Origin: Planctomycetia bacterium
GTDB taxonomy: Bacteria; Planctomycetota; Planctomycetia; Pirellulales; Thermoguttaceae
Assembly (NCBI GenBank): GCA_030527205.1
Contig: JAUNBG010000005.1
Coordinates: 62,001 to 126,000, forward strand
Length of the DNA stretch: 64,000 bases
Direction of reading: 5' to 3'
Shown here: positions 37,186-45,892 of the stretch, in pieces
Position numbering within the stretch: the first letter of the stretch is position 1
Layout: each line of letters opens with the position of its first letter
Notes under the pieces: generated by a model
What the model was told of the DNA's origin: nothing
The model's database searches: none
The model's input: the letters and a program-made list of their open reading frames with translations, nothing else
Program-made: the position numbers and the translations under genes

Positions 37186-38706
37186 GTGAAATTCGGACCA
37201 TTTTCTGTTCAAAATCTAAATGAAATTCTTTCCTCGCCCAAGATCAAACCATTTGTTGAGCGTCTGCAACCAACGGCTGTTGTTGCAACAGTCAAAGGGG
37301 TTTTCGATGATTTGTCTAAAGAATTCAAATCAGCGGCGGCAGAGCATCGCATTCCGGATTTTACAGAATTAACGGAAAAAATTGTTGAGCGACTCCAAAA
37401 AATCGAAAAAACGAATCCGCGCCTTGAAATTAATGCAACCGGCATTTTTTTTCGGAATGAACAAGAAGCGGAAAATCAAACCTTTTCTCCCAACGTTATC
37501 GAAAAAATGATCTGGAACGTCGGTTTTCAATCGTCAACCGTTTATGAAATCAATTCGTCATCCAGTTCGTCATCTGAAAAGAATAATTCATCAACAATCG
37601 ATCAAGATGACTCCATTGAGGAAAGCCTTGCCGATTCCCCTTCTTCTTTTGAGACAATTGGCGATTCAATTGATTTTCATTATTTTCAATATCAATCAAC
37701 AACACTCAATTCCGAAATAGAGCAAGCGACCTCTCTTTTGGGTCGATTGACCGGCGCAAAAGACGCGATTTTTTTTGCCAATCCCTATTTGGCAAAATGG
37801 GCCGCTTTGCAAACTTTTTGTCATCATAAACAACTCGTTATCGCAAGACGCGATCTTTATGAAATTGAAAACGGCTGGCGTCAGGAAGATTTATTAAATC
37901 GCTGGAATATTCGATTCAAAGAGGTCGGAGCAATTAATAAAACGACGGTCGATGATTACGCTCAAGCCTGTTCACATAAAACGGGTTTATTTTATTTTGC
38001 GGTCGGTCAGCATTCGCAACTTCTTCCTTTATTTGCGCAATCGGAATTATTAAAATTAAAAGAAAAAACCAAAGAGTTTCAAATTCCGTTATTCTGCGAA
38101 CTTGAATTTGCTTCTATTGCTGATTTAAATCAATTTTTTATCGACGGCGTTCCAATATTGACCGATTATATTAATAAAGGATATGATTTGATTCTATGCC
38201 GAACAAGTCAGTTGATTGGCGGCCCCAATTGCGGCGTTTTATTAGGGGAAAAATGTTTCTTAGATAAAGTTCGATCATTACATTTTCCGCAATTTTGTGC
38301 CCCCCATTCAACTGATATGGCTGGCTTGAATCAACTTTTTTCCTTTTATTTGGATGAAAAAGTTTTTCAAAACATTCCGATTCTTCAAAAAATTGCTGTT
38401 TCTGCAGACAATTTAAAAAATCGGGCGTCGCGAATTGTCCCTCAACTTAAAGCGAGTTCCCTAATCAAGGATATTCAAATCCTTCCGGGGAACTCCTTCC
38501 TTTTTCCTCAAGCGATACGAGGCAGGATGCCGACTTTTCTTATTTCAATTGAACCTTCAAAAACAACTCCCGAGTTGTTCGCAAAATCTCTTGAAAAATC
38601 GTATCCGTCTCTTAATGTTCGTTGGAATCAAACTCATATTATGATTGATTTAAAAACGGTTCCTCCTCAATTTGATTCAACAATTGTCGACTTGCTTTCC
38701 CAATAA
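37186..38706 (+). CDS. SelA-like protein lacking the PLP lysine
   Basis: 506 residues, GTG start with AGGGAG seven bases upstream. The layout follows L-seryl-tRNA(Sec) selenium transferase (SelA): an N-terminal helical part (about 10-75, LNEILSSPKIKPFVERLQPT), the INATGIFFR block (82-90), ARRDLYEIENGWRQEDLLNRWNIRFKEVGAINKTT (about 220-254; the SelA R-x-E-L-V-E-I-G region) and LIGGPNCGVLLGEK (343-356). In SelA the pyridoxal-phosphate lysine precedes LLGGP (SGDKLLGGP); here the place is Gln342 (RTSQLIGGP), and the Asp that contacts the cofactor ring appears replaced by Glu305. A Ser/Glu-rich insert lies at 123-165. It is therefore unlikely to make selenocysteyl-tRNA by the known chemistry; it could bind tRNA or regulate a true SelA elsewhere. 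No selB or tRNA-Sec is in the window. Confidence 0.8.
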   Translation: MKFGPFSVQNLNEILSSPKIKPFVERLQPTAVVATVKGVFDDLSKEFKSAAAEHRIPDFTELTEKIVERLQKIEKTNPRLEINATGIFFRNEQEAENQTFSPNVIEKMIWNVGFQSSTVYEINSSSSSSSEKNNSSTIDQDDSIEESLADSPSSFETIGDSIDFHYFQYQSTTLNSEIEQATSLLGRLTGAKDAIFFANPYLAKWAALQTFCHHKQLVIARRDLYEIENGWRQEDLLNRWNIRFKEVGAINKTTVDDYAQACSHKTGLFYFAVGQHSQLLPLFAQSELLKLKEKTKEFQIPLFCELEFASIADLNQFFIDGVPILTDYINKGYDLILCRTSQLIGGPNCGVLLGEKCFLDKVRSLHFPQFCAPHSTDMAGLNQLFSFYLDEKVFQNIPILQKIAVSADNLKNRASRIVPQLKASSLIKDIQILPGNSFLFPQAIRGRMPTFLISIEPSKTTPELFAKSLEKSYPSLNVRWNQTHIMIDLKTVPPQFDSTIVDLLSQ

Positions 38707-38825
38707 CGAATTCGCAATTATTGTAAAATTCGACAATATCCTGATTAATCCTGATTGCTTTCAACGATTTTTCATTAAAATCAGCCTAAACCCGGGACTT
38801 TTTGACTTCGCTTTCAACAATAATT

Positions 38826-39926
38826 ATGAAAATGAATAAAACTCAAAAAACAATAAAACGTTTGTCCAAAAGCGTTTTTCCTGTTATCTTTTTAACAGGA
38901 ATTTGTTTTCCTGTTCTTCTATATTATTCATTTTTTGCATTTTCCCAGGAAGAAAAACGTTCTTTTTTTGAAAACAATAATGTTTTTTTTAACTCTGATA
39001 CACAAAAGAAAAACAAATCTTTTTTTCAAACGAAACGCCCCTTTTTTTCCGATAAAAATCAAGGTTGGAATTTTCAACAAAGTTTTAAAAAACGATTGAA
39101 CGAACGTTTTAATGATTCAATGGACATTTCCTTGAATTGCCAATCTTCTTCAGAACAATCAATGTTTTTTCCGGTCGTTCAATTCAACTCCGATTCGCCC
39201 GCTCCTTTGACTCGCGAAGAATCTCCCTGGGGGAAATTTCAACCCGGAAGTTGGATTCTTTTACAAAAAGTCGATCTAACTCCTCAAAATAACAAAATAC
39301 AAAAATCGGTTAAAGAAATTCGTCAAACTTTAATAAGCGTTGAAGACGACGGCTATACTCTTAAAGAAGAAACCAGAATTTTAATGGGGACAACCTGGTT
39401 TGATAACGGCTTTATTATTAATAAATATGATTTTTGGGGCAATTTGATCCTGTCCGATTCCGCTATCATTGAGTCGCCTGTTGTTTTTGACGTTTCGCAG
39501 TCCAATTTGTGTATTTCCTCAGAAATGGTTCCTTGTTTAGTCCGCAAAACAAAACGTTTAACCCCTCAATGTAAGGAAATGACGACGATTTGGTATTCAA
39601 CCGTTAAATCGCCTTTCATTCTTCAAAAAGAAGTTAAAACTTATAGTTTGCCAACAGAACAAAATCCTGAGGAACAATTGATCAATGATTCCTTAATGCG
39701 CGTTTTGAATACTTCTGGACGTTTAACCCTTTGGAATAATCAACATTCGTTCCGTTCTCAAACTGAAAGCCGAAACGAAAACGGAACAACAATTACAAAA
39801 ACAAATCATCAATCAAATATTCCAGGCGGAATATTACGCAGTATTTCGACTGAAACCGATAAGAAAGGTCAAATGCTTTATCAATCGCAAACCAGAGTTC
39901 TCAGTTATTATGTTCATTCATTTTAA
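38826..39926 (+). CDS. Hypothetical exported protein
   Basis: About 366 residues from the ATG at 38826; a TTG at 38802 would lengthen it slightly. N-terminus basic, then one hydrophobic signal segment (VFPVIFLTGICFPVLLYYSF). The next 75 residues are Phe/Lys/Asn-rich, then a beta-rich domain beginning WGKFQPGSWILLQKVDL, with an alternating Thr/Lys pattern through to the end. No family recognised. The gene follows the SelA-like gene by about 120 bp on the same strand and may be co-transcribed. Probably a secreted or periplasmic protein. Confidence 0.65.
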   Translation: MKMNKTQKTIKRLSKSVFPVIFLTGICFPVLLYYSFFAFSQEEKRSFFENNNVFFNSDTQKKNKSFFQTKRPFFSDKNQGWNFQQSFKKRLNERFNDSMDISLNCQSSSEQSMFFPVVQFNSDSPAPLTREESPWGKFQPGSWILLQKVDLTPQNNKIQKSVKEIRQTLISVEDDGYTLKEETRILMGTTWFDNGFIINKYDFWGNLILSDSAIIESPVVFDVSQSNLCISSEMVPCLVRKTKRLTPQCKEMTTIWYSTVKSPFILQKEVKTYSLPTEQNPEEQLINDSLMRVLNTSGRLTLWNNQHSFRSQTESRNENGTTITKTNHQSNIPGGILRSISTETDKKGQMLYQSQTRVLSYYVHSF

Positions 39927-39992
39927 TAAAATTTAAAGCGATATAATCTTATTGATTTGTAAAATCTTTTGGCTTTCAAAAACATCGCGAAA

Positions 39993-40874
39993 TTATTGCA
40001 GAGCATCTAAATGGTTTTCGTATTCGTCATAAAGATCAAAAAGAACTTGACGGATATTGTTTCCCGATTGTTTCATCAAAGCGCGAATTTCTGATTCAAA
40101 AAGGAAAAAATCGGAATCGTCCAATAAAAAATCAATTATTTTGCGAACGGTTTCAAAAGAAGAATGAGTTCGAAAAAGAACCGGAACCGCAACGGCGCTC
40201 GAATGCGTCGAAAGAAGAAAACCAAGTCGATGTTTTCGACAAAAGGAACGAAAGAGATAACGGCTAAAATAGGAAAGTTGTTCAAAACCGTCAAGAAAAA
40301 CTATTTTTTGAGAAAAAGTTTTTGGGGACGTTTTATCGGAATGATTCATATTGGAAGAAGAATATCTAATTTGTTCATTTGAAATTTGAACCGTCTCGGA
40401 TTTGAAAAAATGATTCGATTCGTCGGAAGGAAGCGTTCCCAAAACTTTGTTCAACCGACTCCAAAATTCTTGGGGGAGATTCCGTTGAGAATCATGAAGC
40501 GAAAAAGAAAAAACCTGATGACCGCGAGCTGACAATGAATCGGCAAGATAATGCAAAAGAGTCGATTTCCCTGTTCCGTGATCCCCGACAATTTGAGCCC
40601 GATATCCTAATCGTTCAAAAGAGTCGGTTAAAAATTGTGTCCCAACGAAAGTCCGAACTTCATTTCCGATCGAAAGAGCTTGAAAAAGATATTGTTGAAA
40701 AAGCAAAGGCGATTTCTTTTTAAGCAAATTTAAATAACTTCTTTCAAAAACAAAAGGAATGCTTCCCGGCTGAACAAAACAAACAGAAAATGGATTTTGG
40801 CGCAAATTCCAATTGGATGTTTCGATATTCAACGACGAAAATTTCAGTTTCTGTTGTTTCTTTTTCTCTGTCAT
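39993..40874 (-). CDS. P-loop (AAA-like) ATPase
   Basis: 293 residues. Walker A GDHGTGKST (97-105), Walker B IVFLDGFEQL (191-200, Asp195), then a polar sensor-like segment (GFLLSTHSS). The N-terminal 90 residues contain FSVCFVQPGSIPFVF and no known motif; the C-terminus ends in acidic helices. Such proteins bind and hydrolyse ATP, often moving or loading partners. Its ATG (40874) is one base beyond the stop of the gene upstream (stop ends at 40876), so the two are surely translated together. Family uncertain; nothing indicates defence, transposition or replication. Confidence 0.8.
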   Translation of the reverse strand: MTEKKKQQKLKFSSLNIETSNWNLRQNPFSVCFVQPGSIPFVFERSYLNLLKKKSPLLFQQYLFQALSIGNEVRTFVGTQFLTDSFERLGYRAQIVGDHGTGKSTLLHYLADSLSARGHQVFSFSLHDSQRNLPQEFWSRLNKVLGTLPSDESNHFFKSETVQISNEQIRYSSSNMNHSDKTSPKTFSQKIVFLDGFEQLSYFSRYLFRSFCRKHRLGFLLSTHSSAVAVPVLFRTHSSFETVRKIIDFLLDDSDFFLFESEIRALMKQSGNNIRQVLFDLYDEYENHLDALQ

Positions 40875-40875
40875 T

Positions 40876-41295
40876 TCATTCCGCTTTTAATTTTCGAACA
40901 TTAGGAATATTTCCAAGGCGAAAAACAAGTTCTTCAACTATTTCTTTGCCATTATCAAGAAAAACTCGAACTCGAACGGCCCAACGAACCTTAATTAATT
41001 GTCCTTCATAAGAAAGCGGACTATTAGGAAGCGTTGTACTAAATCGCCCGGGTTTTCTGGGATCAATCCAATCGCCCGCCTGATTGGAACGACGCCAAAA
41101 GGCATGAATTCCATAGTCCTGGTTTCCTTTTCCTTCGGTAAACCAAAGAACAGAAATTTCAACCGCTTCAATTATGCTATTACGAATTTCATCAATATAA
41201 TAACTTCCAGCAAGCGTTTCGCCGGGAAGATATTGGCGGTTGCCTCGGCCATCCAATTTGAGCGATATTTGTTCGTTCGCCATAAGAGCTTTCAT
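40876..41295 (-). CDS. Hypothetical beta-rich protein coupled to the ATPase
   Basis: About 139 residues from the ATG at 41295 (MKALMANEQISLKLDGRG); a TTG at 41394 or the ATG at 41283 are alternatives and no ribosome site decides. The sequence alternates strands: LPGETLAGSYYI, AVEISVLWFTEGKGNQDYG, LPNSPLSYEGQLIKVRWAVRV and DNGKEIVEELVFRLG, a pattern like the arrestin-type fold (for example Spo0M or Vps26), which is a guess from pattern only. No signal peptide or membrane segment. Immediately precedes the P-loop ATPase gene with a one-base gap, implying the two form a complex or a regulated pair. Confidence 0.65.
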   Translation of the reverse strand: MKALMANEQISLKLDGRGNRQYLPGETLAGSYYIDEIRNSIIEAVEISVLWFTEGKGNQDYGIHAFWRRSNQAGDWIDPRKPGRFSTTLPNSPLSYEGQLIKVRWAVRVRVFLDNGKEIVEELVFRLGNIPNVRKLKAE

Positions 41296-41394
41296 CAATG
41301 AATCTTGAAAAATGGTCTGGAAGTTGTTTCTAACCGATTTTTGTCGATTTGACTCTGGAAAAAAGGAGAAAAGGAAATCAGATTTTTGAAACAA

Positions 41395-42137
41395 CTTTTA
41401 ATCAATCATAAAATCAACTCCTGATTATTCAGGAAAAGAGTTATATTGAACCCGTAAATACAAAACCTGGCAAAACAAAGCAATTTGTCTGTTTGGTCCA
41501 ATTCATTATTTCGGAATTGTCCCGAAGCCAAAGGGGGGCATTGCTTCTGAATAATATTTTAATATCATTAAATTAAACGCAAATAAGTTAATTTTTTTTT
41601 CTCAATAATGAGTCGACGTTGAATTTGGATGCAAAAAAAGAAACCGACTGGCGAACAATTATTTTGGAACGTTCAAGCCGGGAATGTTTTTTCATAATCC
41701 TAAAGATTATGCCATATCATTTGTTCCTTTTCAAGAAAAATATGTCCAAAAAACGCAAAGTCGTTAAAAAAGAAAACGATTGTTCCAATTCAGCAAAAAT
41801 GTCTTTTTTGATAAAAAAAAGGGAAAAAAACGTTTTTCTTTTATCAACAAGCATTCTTTATAGTCATAAGAAAACATTAATCAGATTATTAACCTTAGGG
41901 CGGTTTTGAGAACAATCCCTTATTATTCAATAAAGCGATTATGCCGTTATCGATTTTAACGGCAGATTTTGTTTTTTTGTTTCAAAGAATTAATTGTTCA
42001 TTGTTTTCAAGCGATTACGAATGAATCATAACGGATTGTCAACAGGTTTTTGCCTATTTCCAGACAGAATATTCTTAAATCGATTCAACAAAAGCGACAA
42101 AATTCATTTTCAATTTATGAAACGAGGACATTTTCTA
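41395..42137. other. Intergenic region, nothing certain
   Basis: About 740 bp upstream of the beta-helix gene. A plus-strand open frame of 96 codons (41619-41909) is Lys/Phe-rich, has no ribosome site and looks spurious. The ATG chosen for the next gene is at 42138; the open frame ahead of it is probably untranslated leader. Confidence 0.45.
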
Positions 42138-44717
42138 ATGCAAAAAAAACAATTTGAATTCATTTTATTAAAGGATCGATATCAAAAAAACTTGAAATGT
42201 TTTGGAAGATTAATTTTTTTGATTCTTTTAGGGGGGCTCTTGAATATCATTGACGGGACATCGCCGTCAATCAATCAACTTCAAGCGGAAGAATCGGCGA
42301 CAAATGATTCTGATGCCTTTCTTCAAACGTCGCTTTCTGACGAATATGCGCTGATTTTTCAAAAAATTGAAAATTTGGAAAATGCTTACGCAAAGGAAAT
42401 CGCCTTTTTCAAATTAGAATCCCATTTAAACGAATCCAAACCAACCTTTTATATTGCAACCAATGGCAACGATTCCTGGTCTGGAAAGCTTGCGGAACCA
42501 AACGCTGATTGTTCTGACGGTCCCTTCGCAACCTTTGCCCGAGCTCAACGGGGAATTCGCGATATTTGTCAACAAATGATTCAAGCTCAATCAACCGCAG
42601 AATCCATGACAATTGATTCAGAATTCATTAATCAAAAAGCATTAATCGTTCTGGTTCGAGGCGGCATTTATGAATTTACAGCCCCTTTTGAATTGACGGA
42701 AGAAGATTCAGGAAAGGCAACTTTGCCGATTATCTGGAAAGCTGCGGAAGGCGAAGAAGTTCGTTTGGTTGGCGGAAAATATCTTTCCCATTTTGCAACG
42801 CTGAAAGAAATGGAAAAGTCTCAAAATTCTTTAAAAAACGAGTCGGTTGATAAAACGATTTTTCCTTCAAAAGCGGATTCTTTGAACAAGTTAAACATTT
42901 TGAAGAAAACAGATATTTCCAAAGCGAAAAAGGAATTGAATCCCGAAATTCAAGAAAAGATTCTTTATTGCGATTTAAAAGCGGAAGGCATTAACGATTA
43001 TGGAAGTCCGGCCGAAAACGGAGCGGAAATTTTTTATGAGCAAAAACCGCTTCATTTGTCTCGATATCCCAACCAGGGGTTTCTCAAAATTAAAAGTTTA
43101 ACGACCGAAGGAACAACTCCCATTGACGTTCGAGGAACCAAAGGAATTGTCGAAGGAAGTTTTCAGTTTGACGACAATCGTCTTTTGAATTGGGAAGCCG
43201 AAGACGATATTTGGGTCCATGGTTATTGGTTTTGGGATTGGTCGGAGCAACGCCATAAAGTTGAATCCATTGATTCGTCAAGCAAGACGCTCAACGTTTT
43301 GCCGCCATTTCATTCTTATGGTTATCGCGTTGGCCAATGGTTTTATGCTTTTAACCTTCTTTCGGAAATCGATGAACCGGGCGAGTTTTATATTGATCGG
43401 AATAACGGCATTCTCTATTTTTATCCGCCGCAACAAAATAAATCAAACGATTCGTCAGAAAAGCCTGAAGTTGTCATTTCAATTATTCCCAATATCATAA
43501 AAATGAAAAACGTTTCCAATATTGTTTGGGATGGTTTCATTTTTGAGGCCGCTCGTCAAGACGCAATCGTCATTGACGGAGGAAACAATAATTTGATTTC
43601 TCGATGTTCGATTCGTAATATTGGAGGAACCGGAATTTCTGCAAACGGATTCAATCATGAAATTTTTGATTGTCATCTTTATCAATGCGGTCGAGGCGGA
43701 ATTAATATGAATGGCGGCGATCGAACAACATTGATGCCCGGAAACAATCGCATTATCGGCAATCGGATTCATGATTTTGGTCGCATTCAACGCGTTTATG
43801 CAGCCGGAATTCAAATTGGCGGCGTTGGCAATTATGTCGGTTATAATCAAATTTATGATGCCCCGCATATGGGAATCGGATTTGGCGGCAACGATCATTT
43901 AATTGAGTTTAATGAGATTTCAAATGTCTGTTTTGAGTCCAATGACGCGGGAGCCGTTTATACTGGACGCAACTGGACAATGCGCGGAACCATTTTGTGT
44001 TTCAATTATCTTCATGATATAACCGGTTTCGAAAATCAAGGTTGCGTCGGAATTTATTTTGACGATATGTTTTCTTCTGCCGATATTGTTGGAAACCTTT
44101 TCAAAAATGTGACGCGAGCTACTTTTCTTGGCGGAGGACGAGATTGCGGCATTTTCAATAATATTTTCGTCGATTGTCAACCAGCTCTTCATATCGATGC
44201 CCGCGCTCTTGGTTGGGCTCATTATCATGCGGATAGTTGGCTTGAAGAAGCTCAAGAGAAAAAGACAATTTCGGGAATTAAATGGAACAAACCGCCCTAT
44301 TCCGACCGTTATCCGAAATTAGCAACAATGTTAGAGTCGGGAAAAACGCCCAAAGCTCCCGAGGGAAATTATATTGCTAATAATATTTGTGTCGGCGGAA
44401 CTTGGGACATTAATAAAAAAGGACAATGGCAAGGAGATTCCGTTCAAAATGACGCTCGTCCTTATTTAACTTTCGAAAATAATCTCGTTTTGACAGAAGA
44501 TTCCGTTTTGATGCCTTTTCCAAAACAAGGCCAAGACGACGATCGTTCCGTTTTAACAGACAATCAAGCGTCGAAGGAAAGAAATAAACTTTTTATTGAT
44601 CCCGAAAACAACAATTTTCAAATTCGAACCGATTATCCCCATTGCCCCAACGGTTTTCATTTCTTGCCTTTGGAAAAAATAGGATGTTGTCCAACTTCAG
44701 AAACAATCGAAAAATAA
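42138..44717 (+). CDS. Right-handed parallel beta-helix protein, exported
   Basis: 859 residues from the ATG at 42138, chosen because it directly starts the basic, hydrophobic signal region (LKCFGRLIFLILLGGLLNII near 20-40) and GAGG lies ten bases upstream. Family marks: FYIATNGNDSWSGKLAEPN (about 100-118), DGPFATFARAQRGIRD, the SRYPNQGFL block, and from about 450 onwards right-handed beta-helix coils rich in Asn/Gly turns (NNLISRCSIRNIGGTGIS, NGGDRTTLMPGNN, NYVGYNQIYDAPHMGIGFG and GAVYTGRNWTMRGT). Such proteins cut or bind polysaccharides such as pectins, alginate or other uronic-acid polymers outside the cell. Which polymer cannot be told. No transporter or regulator is adjacent. Confidence 0.85.
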   Translation: MQKKQFEFILLKDRYQKNLKCFGRLIFLILLGGLLNIIDGTSPSINQLQAEESATNDSDAFLQTSLSDEYALIFQKIENLENAYAKEIAFFKLESHLNESKPTFYIATNGNDSWSGKLAEPNADCSDGPFATFARAQRGIRDICQQMIQAQSTAESMTIDSEFINQKALIVLVRGGIYEFTAPFELTEEDSGKATLPIIWKAAEGEEVRLVGGKYLSHFATLKEMEKSQNSLKNESVDKTIFPSKADSLNKLNILKKTDISKAKKELNPEIQEKILYCDLKAEGINDYGSPAENGAEIFYEQKPLHLSRYPNQGFLKIKSLTTEGTTPIDVRGTKGIVEGSFQFDDNRLLNWEAEDDIWVHGYWFWDWSEQRHKVESIDSSSKTLNVLPPFHSYGYRVGQWFYAFNLLSEIDEPGEFYIDRNNGILYFYPPQQNKSNDSSEKPEVVISIIPNIIKMKNVSNIVWDGFIFEAARQDAIVIDGGNNNLISRCSIRNIGGTGISANGFNHEIFDCHLYQCGRGGINMNGGDRTTLMPGNNRIIGNRIHDFGRIQRVYAAGIQIGGVGNYVGYNQIYDAPHMGIGFGGNDHLIEFNEISNVCFESNDAGAVYTGRNWTMRGTILCFNYLHDITGFENQGCVGIYFDDMFSSADIVGNLFKNVTRATFLGGGRDCGIFNNIFVDCQPALHIDARALGWAHYHADSWLEEAQEKKTISGIKWNKPPYSDRYPKLATMLESGKTPKAPEGNYIANNICVGGTWDINKKGQWQGDSVQNDARPYLTFENNLVLTEDSVLMPFPKQGQDDDRSVLTDNQASKERNKLFIDPENNNFQIRTDYPHCPNGFHFLPLEKIGCCPTSETIEK

Positions 44718-44782
44718 AATGGGATTGCAACGTTTCTCTGAACAACAATAGATCCAATTTGTCGAAGACCAATTCTAAATAT

Positions 44783-45634
44783 TTATTGGCTTAAACAGTT
44801 TTTAAGATATTGAATGCTTTTTTGGGCCAAACATTCGACGCCGGGCGAATAATCGAATGGTTCAACGCTGATCCAACCGTTGAAATGAATGCTTTCAAGG
44901 GCTTTTAAAATAGGAACAAAATCAAGATTGCCAAAACCTGGGCCTTGTAAATTTGGGTCATTCGCATGAAATGTTTTGATAAACGGAACATTTTCTGCAT
45001 TCGTTATTATTTCCGGAATCGTTTTTGTTTCGCCGCCCGACATTGCTTTACAATCCAAATGAAGCGATAAATGAACCGGGTTTCCCATTTGATGAAGAAG
45101 GGAAACGGTTTCGCCGGCTGTTTGTAAAAAGTTGGTTTCAGAAGGCGCAAGAGGTTCAATTGCCAATAAAAGATTTGTTTTTTCCAGAGAAGGCAAAATT
45201 TGAGTTAAAACGTCGATTGCAAACGAAACCGCTTCTTTTTGTGAAATGCCAGGCAAAAGATTTCGTTGCATTGGCGACCCCAAAACGAGATATGTCCCGC
45301 CAAGTTCCGAACAAAAGTCAATTAAATTGATAAAATATTGGGCTGTTTTGGCCCGTATTAACGGATCAGGAGACGTTAAATAAAAGTCTGATGTTTTTGC
45401 GAGCAGCCAATGAAGTCCGGAAACTGGAATGCCGAATTGCGTCGAACAACGAATGATTTCCTTTCGTCTTGATGAATCAATTTGATTAACGTTTGACGTT
45501 CCCAACGCTTTTAAATGAGGGTCAACTGAAAATGGCGCAAGTTCAACGCCGTCATAACCGCATTCCGCAATAAAATCAAATTGTCGTTCAATCGACCAAT
45601 CAGCAAACATTTCGTTACAAAACGCTATTTTCAT
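44783..45634 (-). CDS. Sugar phosphate isomerase/epimerase-like TIM barrel
   Basis: 283 residues, soluble. The AP-endonuclease-2/xylose-isomerase-like barrel is recognised by CNEMFADWSIERQFDF at the start, then FIAECGYDGVELAPFS, IEPLAP near 165 (metal-binding Glu), HLDCKAM (Asp), KTFHANDPN (His) and WISVEPFDY (Glu) near the end; these four groups would hold the divalent metal. Members epimerise or isomerise ketoses, hydroxypyruvate or inositol derivatives. ATG at 45634 with GAGGAA nine bases upstream. It faces the beta-helix gene tail to tail with a 65-bp gap. Substrate unknown. Confidence 0.88.
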   Translation of the reverse strand: MKIAFCNEMFADWSIERQFDFIAECGYDGVELAPFSVDPHLKALGTSNVNQIDSSRRKEIIRCSTQFGIPVSGLHWLLAKTSDFYLTSPDPLIRAKTAQYFINLIDFCSELGGTYLVLGSPMQRNLLPGISQKEAVSFAIDVLTQILPSLEKTNLLLAIEPLAPSETNFLQTAGETVSLLHQMGNPVHLSLHLDCKAMSGGETKTIPEIITNAENVPFIKTFHANDPNLQGPGFGNLDFVPILKALESIHFNGWISVEPFDYSPGVECLAQKSIQYLKNCLSQ

Positions 45635-45892
45635 TTCTTTTCCTCATTCAAATTTGTTGACGGTTTCCCGTTTTGAGTTGAAAATGACTTTTCCTGTTAT
45701 ATTCGATCCGTTGGATTATTCTTGTTTTTGTATTCTAAATCAAGAAACGTTGAGCGGATTACAAAAACGACGCCATTTCGATGTTGTCATAAAGAAGCAA
45801 AGGCGTTTCGTCATTAAAATTTCTGTTTTAACCAAATGCCGAATGCGACAATAGTCTGATAACCTTGAAAAACGTTTTTATTATTGTTGCGA

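Noticed and set aside
41619-41909. Plus-strand frame of 96 codons before the beta-helix gene
   Set aside because: Lys/Phe-rich AT-driven sequence, no ribosome site, no recognisable pattern.
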